Source of the DNA: Toxoplasma gondii ME49
Taxonomy: Eukaryota > Apicomplexa > Conoidasida > Eucoccidiorida > Sarcocystidae
Assembly: GCF_000006565.2 (NCBI RefSeq)
Contig: NC_031468.1
Location: 1,822,747 to 1,886,746 of the forward strand
Reading direction: 5' to 3'
DNA: 64,000 bases
Below, piece by piece: positions 1-10,800 of this stretch (its first letter is position 1; the number at the start of each line of letters is the position of its first letter). Below the pieces are notes generated by a model. That model searched no databases, was not told the DNA's origin, and saw nothing but the letters and a program-made list of their open reading frames with translations. A program made the position numbers and the translations under genes.

Positions 1-1340
1 AGGCGTCCAGGCGCGAAGGGAGCTCCGAGTCCGCTGCCCGCGAGAGCCGTCTCGCGGCAAGTTTCGTTCGTCGGAGGCCCTCGAAGGGGAGTGCAGACCC
101 TCAGAAAGGAGTCATCACGCTTTTCGGCGGAGAGAACAGCTCAGGAGAGAAGACCGATCGTGTCTGGAATTTCGACCCCGTCACCAGCTCGTGGAAAGAA
201 GTCCTCACGGGAGGTCCTGCTCCAAACGCGAGGTCTAGCCATGCCGCTTGTTCGAGCACGGACTTCAAGAAGATGTACGTTCACGGCGGAATCGACTGCC
301 AAGGCACGTTGAAGGACGACGCGTACGTATTCAACGAGGACGACGTTTGGGCGGAACTCCCTCTCGCAGATCCTGCCGCGGACGTCCCTGCTCGCTGTTA
401 CCACACACTGGTCGCCGGCTGTCCAGCGCGTTCTTCACGCGAGTGTCTTCTCCTTTTTGGCGGCGACAGCACGGGTTCCGGAGGCGCTTCCAACGAACTG
501 TGGATCTACTACAGAGACAAAAAGGTTTGGAAGCAAGTCACGGACGCCAGCGGCTCGCCGCCGCGAGCGCGGATGAAGCACTCGTGCGCTTTCGCCAACA
601 ACCGCATGTGGATCTGCGGCGGCGAGGTCTGCGAGTGGTTCGGCAAAACGTCCTTCAAAGATCTGTACGGGTACGACCTTTCCCTGAACTACTGGTTTCT
701 CTGTGACGTCTTCCTCGCCAGGCCGGGGGGAGAGTCGCTGAACGTTTTGTTCGGGCCGATCGCCATCTCGTCGACGACGCGTTCGGTGATCATCTTTGGC
801 AACGACTCGGACGCCAAGGGAAGACACGAGTCGGTCATCTACCGGGCAACGCCGGTCTGCACCTTTGCGTATCTGGGTCAGGCGCAGACCGAGAACAGAA
901 CCGCGCGCAAGAGTCTCGAGGGAATTGCGTCCACTGCTCGAGAAATCGAGAAGACGTTACTCAAGGTGCGCAACTCGGTGAGCGGCAGCGAAACGAAACT
1001 CGCAGACATCGAGCAGCAGGTGGTGAAGGTCGGCGAGCGCTTGGCGGAGCAGAAGAAGGCGACGAAGGCAATCATTTTTCAGGGAGAAGACCGAGATGAA
1101 ATGATGAAGCGCATGGCCGACACGGAGAAAACCGCGGACGCAGTCAATGGCTTCGAAGCGCGCCTCGAAGCCATCGAGGCGCGCCTCAAGGATGTCCAGC
1201 TGAAACTCAAAAAGAAGGCTGGAAAGAGGGACGTCCAACGCGTCGAACGCGCCATGGGGAAGCAAGACCTCAAAAACGCGTCTGCGGCCCGGAAAGCCAG
1301 GTCACCAGGCTCTTCAGACGACAGCAGCGACAGTTCGTAG
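1..1340 (+). CDS. Kelch-repeat protein with C-terminal coiled coil (5' partial)
   Basis: The reading frame (codons from base 3) is open from the window edge to the TAG at 1338-1340, so the start lies outside. At least three kelch blades are visible. One has ITLFGG, then a Trp, and then a PAPNARSSHAA stretch (around bases 108-245). A second has MYVHGG, followed by a YHTLVAG stretch. A third has LLLFGGDS, then W-Y, and then SGSPPRARMKHS. A further degenerate blade contains MWICGGE. After about residue 210 of the visible part the sequence turns into a charged helix rich in E, K and A (roughly bases 890-1270), typical of a coiled coil, and ends in an acidic Ser/Asp tail. Kelch propellers are protein-interaction platforms; the coiled coil suggests self-association. 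No BTB domain is visible, but the N-terminus is missing. No intron is needed in this part. Partner and pathway are unknown. Confidence 0.87.
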   Translation, partial: ASRREGSSESAARESRLAASFVRRRPSKGSADPQKGVITLFGGENSSGEKTDRVWNFDPVTSSWKEVLTGGPAPNARSSHAACSSTDFKKMYVHGGIDCQGTLKDDAYVFNEDDVWAELPLADPAADVPARCYHTLVAGCPARSSRECLLLFGGDSTGSGGASNELWIYYRDKKVWKQVTDASGSPPRARMKHSCAFANNRMWICGGEVCEWFGKTSFKDLYGYDLSLNYWFLCDVFLARPGGESLNVLFGPIAISSTTRSVIIFGNDSDAKGRHESVIYRATPVCTFAYLGQAQTENRTARKSLEGIASTAREIEKTLLKVRNSVSGSETKLADIEQQVVKVGERLAEQKKATKAIIFQGEDRDEMMKRMADTEKTADAVNGFEARLEAIEARLKDVQLKLKKKAGKRDVQRVERAMGKQDLKNASAARKARSPGSSDDSSDSS

Positions 1341-4300
1341 GGGGAAAACAGGAGGAAAAAAGGGAGAGGAGCGGAAAAAAGAGGCAGTTCACCGACACCA
1401 GAAAACGACCGAGGGGCAACAGAGGCAGTGGAGAGAACTGCAGGGTGTGGGGGTAGAGATGGACGCGGAGCGAAACGCCTTGGGGAATCGAATACTGACA
1501 TATTTCTCTCAAGCGACTGGGGACTGTGGAAGCATCTGAAGATCTGAAGATCTGAATGGCCTCATACGGGCCGCAGCGGGAAGGGCGACAGGCTTGCTGG
1601 GTTCCTGTCTTTTGCGTTGAGTCCTTTCCAGGGAAAGACCCTCTCACTTTTTTGACTCTCTCGACACCGTCTTCCGCGGTGGTAACCTGGAGGCGGTGCT
1701 TTGCTTCTCGGATGCCGCCTGTGTCTCCCCTGACTTCACGGAGAAGCCGTCGGCGCGGCAGAGCTAACGCAAGCGAGGTGCTCCAGCGCCCCCAGCGCGT
1801 CTCCGGGTCGACGCCGTCTGGGCAGAAGTTCTTGTTTCGCACATGAGCGAAGAAAAAAGGATCAAGCAGAAAAGGAGTGCACCACATGCAGGAGGAGACC
1901 GATGTAACTTGTGTGCTTTTGAAAGATGTCCATGCAAAGACACACTGTGTGAGAGCTTCTTCTCTCGGAACCGGTGCAGTGTTCCATTCTTCCATTCTGT
2001 AAAGTTGCTTTCGCGGCGCTCTGCGTGCAACAATTTCTTGTTCGGAGCGCTCTTCTTCTTTTCGCCAGCGTCATGTGGACGCCTGAACGCGACTGTTGCG
2101 TGGAGGTGCATTGCAGCTGTGTGGATCTCTGCGGATTTGGAAACGACGAGGATGAATCGACATTCAAGCGCGCGAACCGGGCAGTGTGCAACCGAGAAGT
2201 TTGCGTCCGAATCCCTGCTGCAAACGAGTGAGCGGGGTTCCTCGCAAGAACCGGATTGCTCTTTCGCAAGAAAAGTAAACGCCGCTTGTTCTTCCCTCGG
2301 AGCCAGTGGTGAAAGTAAATCGGCGAGAACGCTACATTAAACGTACTGCGAAGACCAGTTCCCTCCATTCGCACGCTGTATCTTTTCAGTTGAGCTCTCG
2401 ATTTGGGGGGACTGCACATCTAAGATAAGTATAACTGGAAATTAAAAACGTCGCTCTGTTGCTCCGCATTCAACAAGACGAGAATTTCGGACGACGCGCG
2501 CCGCAACAGCCTCGTTCCTAGTTTTGAGTACTTTCACTCGATTTTTACAGTCACACAGGGATGTGCATGCATATATGAAGGTATATTTATATACATTCAT
2601 GCATATCGAAAGAGAGAAGAATAAAACGTGTTGAAACATGCATGCATGTATATTCTGCGGAAAGATAAATATAGGGAAAGATAGAGAAACATGAAGATGC
2701 GCAAAGATCGGCAGAAGTGTACAACTCTTCCATCTCGCTAGACTGACAAATAGAGGTAGATATGTTGTAAAGATGTAGTCAGAGAGAGACACATAGAGAC
2801 AAAGAGACATACGCTGACAGAACAGCAGAGATAGGTGAAGAAATGGGTAGAGATTTGGATAAACGCAGTTCTGGATATGCACAGTCTCGGCAGACATGGA
2901 GCAAAGTCACGAGATACACACCTAGAAACCTCTGTCTTTCCTCGACTCGTGAAGATCTAGAGTTGAGTGAGAAATCTTGTTTTTTTCGTGTCTGTGCCCG
3001 AGTGTATCAACGCACTTGTCAACCAGTAAAAGACTGACGCCACTGCTCCTGCTCCTCGCACCCTGCGTTCTCAGCTGTTTTGCGTAGGAAAATTGTGACA
3101 GAAAATTCACCTTGAAAAGCTGCTACAAACGCAGTTGAAGTCCTTTCTCATGCACGTTTCCGCTTTCTATCCCGGAAATTCAACACAAGAGCCTCTCTGT
3201 TACAAGAGAAAACCTCCAGATTGAAGTTGAGAAAAACACACATATACGCAGCGTGAAGCGACTCTCCCTCTCTCGCTTTCTTCTGTTCAAAATCCACTTT
3301 CGCGATCTACCTTTTAACCCACAGGGAGGACGACACCACCATACCGCTAACATCCCGTCCTCCTGCTTGACGTACAGAGTTGAACTTTTGAATTCACTTG
3401 CTGTGTTCAGGAGAAAGCAAACAACTTCAACTGCGATTTGAACGTGGAGGTTACGGAATGACGATCTCGCTTTTCCGACAGATCGTCAGTCTCTTCTCTC
3501 CCCAAAGCGAACCTAACTGTCCACGCAGACATCCCCAGAACTGTCGGTGGATTTCGCGTTCTACCGTAGGCGGGGAGGAGCTCGGAGTCTTCACACCGCA
3601 GAAAAGCGAATAGAAAAGCACCGTGGTGATTTCTCTACAGAAAGGTTGGAAGTAATCCTCAGAGACGATTACTTCGATGAAACTCGTAACTCCTCCTATC
3701 CTAGACAGTGCGAGGGTACCAGCATCCGAAGACTCGCTGGTTCTCGCTTCAGTGAGAGAGGAGAGAAGAACAACTTCCCGGCGACGGTTCGCACTTTTAA
3801 AAAACGCTCTGCAGCTCCATTCCAGACTTCTCTTTCATGCGTAGCTCTGCGACTTCTTTGTAACAGACGCAGAGGCGACGGAGAGACCCAAGGAGCGACG
3901 AAAACATCCCAGCTGCTTTCCCTGAGATGAGAGATGAGAGAAGGAAGGCGAAGACGTCGTGAAGAAGATGGAGACAAACATGTTTTCTCAGAAGTCCAGA
4001 AAAACCTAAGACGGCGGGGAGGGAGGGTGTAAAGTCGGGACTGCGCCAAAAGATGCAACGTCAGAGGAGAGAGCTCCTGAGCATGGTGCGGCAGGGCCGA
4101 GGGGAGGAAAAAAAAGCCGGAAAAAGAAGAGAACGTGAAGAAGCAGAAAGTAAAGATAGAAAGCGAGGCGATGGGCTCCACTGTCCGCGAGAACTCGGCT
4201 GAAATCCCTGAACAACAAAAAATCCAAAAAAAATACGCACGAAAAAGAGACTCAGGGAACAAACAAACTCAGTGCAGGCCGCATGCAATTCATCGGGTGT

Positions 4301-4556
4301 TCACACACCGTCGCCGACCAAGTCAGAGAACTCTGGAGAAGCTGTCCTGGAGCTTGAACTCTTGTTTTCTCTCTACAAAGACGAGAATTCGCAGGCCTTC
4401 TCTCTCCTCTCAACATCAACACCTCAGCATATATAGAAGCCTCTCTCGCGGAGCATTGAACTGTTTTTTTTCTGCTGTTGAGCGCTTCCTTTTTCATACA
4501 TCCATGTTCATCAATGCATCTACATCTTCGTCCCTGTACATAATATTTAAGTTTAC

Positions 4557-4589
<33 letters not shown>

Positions 4590-4873
4590 TGCCTTTGTGT
4601 GGCTGGACATGATGTGCAGACGGGTACACATTTCTTTTTTTCGGCTAAAAATGTACATTCCTGATAGATTTCCGTGGCTTCCACTGTCTGTCCTAGCACC
4701 CCAGTTCTTTGTCTCTCCTTCTCCAAAGAAGGCCGACTCGCTTTCTCATTGTCTGAGAGGGCACCCAGGCTCTCTCTCTTGCGAGTGTCGACAGCGCTCG
4801 CTGTCCATCGAGGACTGAAAACTTTCTGTTCCAAATGTCCCTCAGCCGAAGTTGTTTGCCCCCAAGTCTCTCC
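1341..4873. other. Intergenic region between convergent genes, with no supported gene
   Basis: This region separates the 3' ends of the kelch gene (+) and the golgin-like gene (-), so it should hold both 3' UTRs. Open frames are short, rich in Ser/Arg/Phe and lack recognisable motifs. It contains TGCATGCA-type words near 2570 and 2636, pyrimidine-rich tracts and a TA microsatellite at 4556-4591. A GTGAGG splice-donor-like site overlaps the stop codon of the golgin-like gene at 4874, so an extra small exon of that gene could lie here. I found no convincing one. Confidence 0.6.
4556..4591. repeat. (TA)n microsatellite
   Basis: Uninterrupted TA dinucleotides preceded by an ATACAT segment, in the presumed 3' flank of the golgin-like gene. 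Similar tracts occur elsewhere in the window only in introns and intergenic DNA. Confidence 0.95.
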
Positions 4874-7800
4874 TCACTTGAAGGGCCGGTCGATCGGTTG
4901 CCAAGACTTTGCTTTCCAAGGTGTACATCCACCGCTTCTGAGGTCTCCCCAGATGGCTCGCGCGTACAGCTTCACATGTCGAGCGACTCTGCCAGCTTTT
5001 CGCGCTGTTGCGACGAGAGCTCCTCTCTTTTCTTCTCTTCCTCGAAGAGATGCGCGCGGATTCTCCTCAAAGAGTTCCTCTCCAGCCTCCAGATCTTGCA
5101 GTTCGCTCGCTCGCGGAGCCTCCGCGTCGCGCGGGGACTCGCGCTCTCTCTGGGCGTCGCCACCTAGCCTTTTCTCGTTCGTTTCGCGGCCTTTCTTCTC
5201 TGCGTCGCCGCCCACCGTCTTCAGCTGCAGCCGGTAACTCAAGGCGTTTCTCTCGCTTGTCAACAGAGCGATTCTATGGTCTCTCTCCGCCAGCTGACTT
5301 TGCCAGTACGCCAAGTCAGACTCGCGGCGCGCCTCCAGTGGCTCGACGCGGCCCTCCCGCGCCGGACTCGCCGCAGCAACTGCTTCCATCTCCGCCTTTG
5401 AAAAAAGAAAAAAGATCACAAATTTCCGTTGAAAAATGGGACAGGAAAAACCGTGCGGCGACGCTCTTCAAGACAACAACGAAAGTGCGACTGCTGGAGA
5501 GACGTCGTCTGCGAAACCGCCTTACATAAAAAAAGAGAAACAGAAGCCCAGTGGTCAACAGAAGAGTATAGACTTTGTGCTCGCGAAACAAAAACCTTCC
5601 TGCAGCAGAGTTACACTGTTACATTTCTTTTTCTACAGTTTTTTTACTGAAGGTCGCTTATTCTTCTCCTCCTACAGAGAGACTTGCATCTTTTCGCCGT
5701 CACGAGAGCAAAGTGCAGAAGAGACGCAGTTCGACAGAATCTGAATCACGAACATGACTCTTGGCGACAGAGGCACCACAACAGTGAAGAGTGATGGCAC
5801 GCAGACTTGTCAGCGAGGTTTCGAACACGATTTACACTGCATGCGTCGATTTGTTTGTTTCTAAAAAAACCGCAAATTGAACAAACAGCATGGTCACCTT
5901 CAGGGTGGCGACTGTGGCTTCCGCCTTCTCCTTCTGCTCCTGAACTTTCTTCAGACTCTCCTGCAGACCTCCCCTCTCGTCCTTCACTTCTCGGACCTCT
6001 TCTTTGAGAGCTCTGCATGCAGCAAACACACACTGGCCTCACAGCGAAAGACTAAACAGAACAGAAATACACACACATATACCTACATAAAACATATATG
6101 AATAGATATCCTGTTATCGACGGATGCACCGCTACCTCCTTCTTTTCCCTTTCTTTCCCCCTTGTTCCTTACTCAAGTTCTCGCTGAAGCAGGTTAATCT
6201 CTACGTTCGCCGCGAGAAGCTGCGCGAGGCGATCTTGTTCGTCTTCTCTCTCTCGTCTCTCCTCTGCTTCGTTGTCTGCACTTCCTCCGTTTTCGATCTC
6301 CTCCGTCTTGGCACAGTCGCCACAGGAAGCAGAGAGCGCGCTGCCTCGCCGAGAAGAAGCTCTCAACGCATCGACCTCCTTCTGCTTGGTCGCGAGATCC
6401 GCCGCGAGCTGAACACAGAAGGACAGCCAGCCCTCGGGAAGAAAAGTCGAGAATTCCAAAACAAGAAACGACTCACATCACACGAGACCGTATCGCTGGG
6501 CGAGAACGCGACCGATGAAAACTCCGAGAACAAGGCCTGGGAAAACTGAACCACGCGTCTGCCTCGACGGACGCTCTACACCGCCGAAAAGGTCAAAGAA
6601 ACCTCGACAGCTTGATTCAAAATGCGTTTCTCAAAGTCTCTCCCCTGCCCCGACGCCTGAACTCGCGCGCATTTCCCCCGCGTCTTTCCCGCCACTTTGT
6701 ACACTCTGAAGGAACTGCCTACACTGGAGTTAAAAAATCAACTAACTGGCCAATAGCTCTCTTTCTCTCTCGATACATATATATATATATATACATATGT
6801 TTTTTCAGAGTAAATGGGGAGGATCCTGAGTTCCTCTGGACACAAATATGCGAAGAAAAGGACGACCCAAAGAAAAGCCTCCCTCGCATTTGTATTTACA
6901 TCTGTAGAAACTCACACGCATACGCCAGTATATTTTTGTTTGCATCTGCGTACACATGCTAATGTAGATCTTTGTCTGTGTCCAAACTGACACACAGCTT
7001 CATACACGTATATACAAATATATGTATATATATACATATACAAATATATATATATAATATATGGATTATATATGGATGAGAAACCAGTACAAATAGGGAG
7101 GAACGTTCTTTTCTTTTTCAGCTTTCGTTCGTGTTTCTTACTGCTGCATATTGCTGAGACAGTTGATTCATTTTTTCCTTGGTTTCGTCCAGAGCGAGGA
7201 AGGCAGCATTTCTTTCTCGTTCGATTTCCTCTTTTTCCAGTTCCCATGTTTCCTGAATTTTTTGCCAGTCCGCCGACGCACAGGACGCTGCGAGCAGCTG
7301 CGTTGAGAGGCGCTCTTCTTCCTGGAAAAATAGAAAAAACCAAATGACACATTCCTCTGGAAAGAAAGCTCTTTTTTTCTCTCTTCTCGCCTCACAAGTC
7401 CTCGATGTGTGGAGAGGTCACGACAGGCGCAGGCGGGCATCTCCACTTTGTCATCTTTCTTATCCTTCGCCCTCGTCTCTTTTTCCTTGTCACTTCCTTC
7501 TTCGTTTCCTCCCTGCCTCTCTTCTGTTCGCCATCGCTTCGCTCTTTCGGTCTCCTACATTTACTCGATCTATTTTCTGTTTTTGACAGGCGTTTCTCAC
7601 CAGACGCCTCTCCCGCCGCAACTCTTCCAGGTCGGATGCATGTTTTTCCGCGCTCTTCTCCAGCATCGAGCGGCAGTGTGCTGCGTCTCTCTCCGCCTCC
7701 TGTACGCGAGTGTGAAGCGCCTACGCAAAAGAAGGAAAGAAAGAAGACGAACGAAAGAAAGCATGAAGAAGGAAGAAACGTCTTGATAAATGGAACACAA

Positions 7801-10800
7801 ACTGTCTTCACATGCATCGCATACATACACACACATCCATAATTCCATGTATACATGTATATATATGCATATATTTGTCGCTGCGCACAAAGCAATAGAT
7901 GTAACTGAACAGAAAAGCGAACGTAGATGTAAATAAAAAGAAAACCGTCGTTTTTATTCAAAACAACTGTAAATATTTGGGGAACACGCAGAGACACACT
8001 ACCAGCCTCTCTTGAAAACAAGGAAAGTCTTCATGCAGAATTCGTTTTCGCAACTCAGGAGCGAAACAATGCATTTAAACAAATTACGGAGTTGGGATAC
8101 GCAGAACACTGAAATAGACCTGCGTATACACATGCATCCCATGAACAAATATTTAGCTGATATCCACACGTTTAGAGAGGTGTAAATACAGATAACCATC
8201 GATATAGAAAGACACAGACAGCTAAATGACGGACATACAGACAAATAGAGACAGAGACACACACAAGGATAAATCTAGAAAGATAGATGACTGTTTCTCA
8301 GATATGTATACCTATACACCAGTCTATTGACATAAATACTTCCAGCTAGCTACACACCAACATACAGATATATACACGTATGTGCATGTGCTCCGTCGAC
8401 GGGATCACATTTGCAGACGAACGACTGGTTCGAAATGGCAATCTGCAGAAACGCAGATGAGATCTTTCCTTTCAGAGCAAAGTCGCTTTTCGCCAGCGTG
8501 TGGTCAGACCCGTCCCAGAGAGAAATCATTGAGCAGAGAGCGTGGATGTGTACGCCTGTCTTTCACAGGGTGTATGTACACTGCTCTTTCACGGTCTTGC
8601 TAGGATCCGCGAGCTCTTTTCTCGCTAAAAAGGGGAGGCAACAGCCTCCCTCTTCATCCCAAACGCTGGCGCGTCGCTTCTCTACTCCGACCTCGAGTCG
8701 TTCTTGCTGAAGTTTCCTTCAGGAAAAACGCCTTTTCTGAAGTTTTCAGTCACCTCTTGTCTCTTCGCGGTGTCTCCAGGCCCCCGCACTCTGTCGACAG
8801 CCGGCTCCTCTCGAAAGAAAGAGAGACTTCCAACCTTCCTGTTCGCCGTCTCTCTCTCTGACTCTCGTCCTCTCTCCTCTGTTCGGATTCCTCCACGCTG
8901 CGCTTCGTTCTTCGAGCGGCTGCTCGACCTTTCGTCCGCGCTTACCTCCGTTTGCAAGTCGTACTCCTCTTTTTCGCGTCTGCGTGCAGTCGACTCAGAC
9001 GTCAAGAGGGCTTCCAGTTCCGTCTCCGTTTTCTGGAAACATTGCAGAGACAAGGATCACACCCGACAATGCAGGCCTCGAATGACTGGCAGCTACAGAG
9101 ACTCCGCGTTCTCTTCGGTCCATGGACAGGTGCTCAGGGGTGTCGGTCCGTCGCTCCATCCTACCGGAGCCGCTGTCTACAAGATCACTTCAACTCTGCA
9201 TATTCGGGAGATACTCGGCGTCCGCATGACCACAAGCGAGACAAGGGAACTCCCTCCAGTCGCGGCTTCTGCACCTGCGGGGCGCTGGAGATATGTCAAT
9301 GCCACTGCGCAGCGCGAAAGCTCTCCCTCTCCCTTCCTCGATCTCCCTCCGCACTGCACTTCACAGAGTTCCGCGATCGACTCTGCGGATCTCTCTTCTG
9401 TCTACCTGCAGGCGCTCGACGCGGGCCAGCAGCCCCGTCTCGGTCTCGCGCTGCTTCTCCCGAGCCGCTCGCGCCGCGTCGACTTCTCTCGACAACGCAG
9501 CAATTCTCTCTGTGGCTTCGTGAAGCGCCAAGCTGCAATCCGGTCAAATGAACCGGAACAGAGGGAAAGGAAGACGAAGGCGAACAAACTGACAGAAACG
9601 GAGGAACAAGAGAAGAGAAACGGCCAGAGCAGAAAAGGCCTGCGGGAGAGGCAGCAAAGGGCGGACGGAGGAGAGAAGTCCGGCCACTGTCTTGCGAGAA
9701 AGAAAAGAACGGCGACGAGAGAGAAGTCCGACAAAAAAGGGGTAAGACCGGAAGGACGAGGGGAGACGCAAACTTTCAAGAGAGCGCGAGAGATGCAGAG
9801 AAGCTGGAAAACTGAACGAAAGGGAAGGCGGTGATAAAAGGACGGAGAATAAAGGAACTCAACAAAAACCGGCGACAGACGACGAAGAGGGAGAAGAACG
9901 AGAATCCGGAGAACGAGACGAGAAAGGAGAAGAAGACAGTGACAGAGAAAGACGGGAGCTAGAGTTCTGGAAAGGTGAATCGATACCGGCTGGTCTGTTT
10001 ACCTCGCTTCTTCAGCTTCCTTTTCTCGCGCCTCGAGAGTGCGTTCTAGTTCCTGACGACGCCTCAGCTCCTCCTAACAGGATAAACCCACAAAAGAGAC
10101 GAAGTTCTCGATTTCTCTCCCGCTTTCGAGCGAGTTGGAAGTCGAAGTTTCTTCTCGAAAAAAGAAACGAAACACGTCCCCACACACCTCTGTCACGCGT
10201 CGCCGAGAAGAGGAGAAAAAGAAAAAAGCAACCGCCGTCCCATGTCCACGACGCCGCTGTCCTACCTCCAGAGACTTGACGTTTTCGTCGAGACGCGCAT
10301 GGACTTCGGAGAGTTGTCTTTGTGTCTGCTGCAGTTTCTCTGCGAGTTCGTTTCCTTCGCGTTTTTCGCGCTCTCTGACTTGAGCGACCAACTCGTTTTT
10401 CTCTTTTTCAAAGGTCGCGGAGAGAGCAGCAAGGCGGGCAGAGAGAGAGTCGACTTCGAGGGACTTCGCCTTCAGTTCTTCTTCGTACGCGCCGCATTTC
10501 CGGTCGTGAAGTTGCGTCTCGATGTGCAGCTGCTCCTGTAGATTCTTCGTTTCTTCTTCGAGAAGTCTCTGCAGGCGGTCGCTGAAGTCCCGGTCCGCCT
10601 CCGTCTCTCGCTCTTCTTGCAATTTCCTCTCCGCAAGGCGTTCTCTCTCCGTCTGCTTCCGAAACTCGCGTTCCCGTCTCTCCTGCAGCAGCAGCGCCTC
10701 CTCGCATTTCTTCCACTCTGCACGCAGCTCTTCTTCTCGCTCTCTCCCCAGAGAAACGGCCTCCTCGCGCTTCTTGATCTCCTCGAGCAACTGCATCTCC

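Noticed and set aside
31..1340. Mitochondrial-genome-derived inserts, retroelements or CRISPR-like arrays anywhere in the window
   Set aside because: I looked for reverse-transcriptase, cytochrome or spaced-repeat patterns across the window and saw none. Short nuclear copies of mitochondrial DNA would need a similarity search to exclude.
8704..9834. 376-codon plus-strand frame
   Set aside because: It overlaps, antisense, two spliced coiled-coil exons of the golgin-like gene whose splice phases fit; its own content is unstructured.
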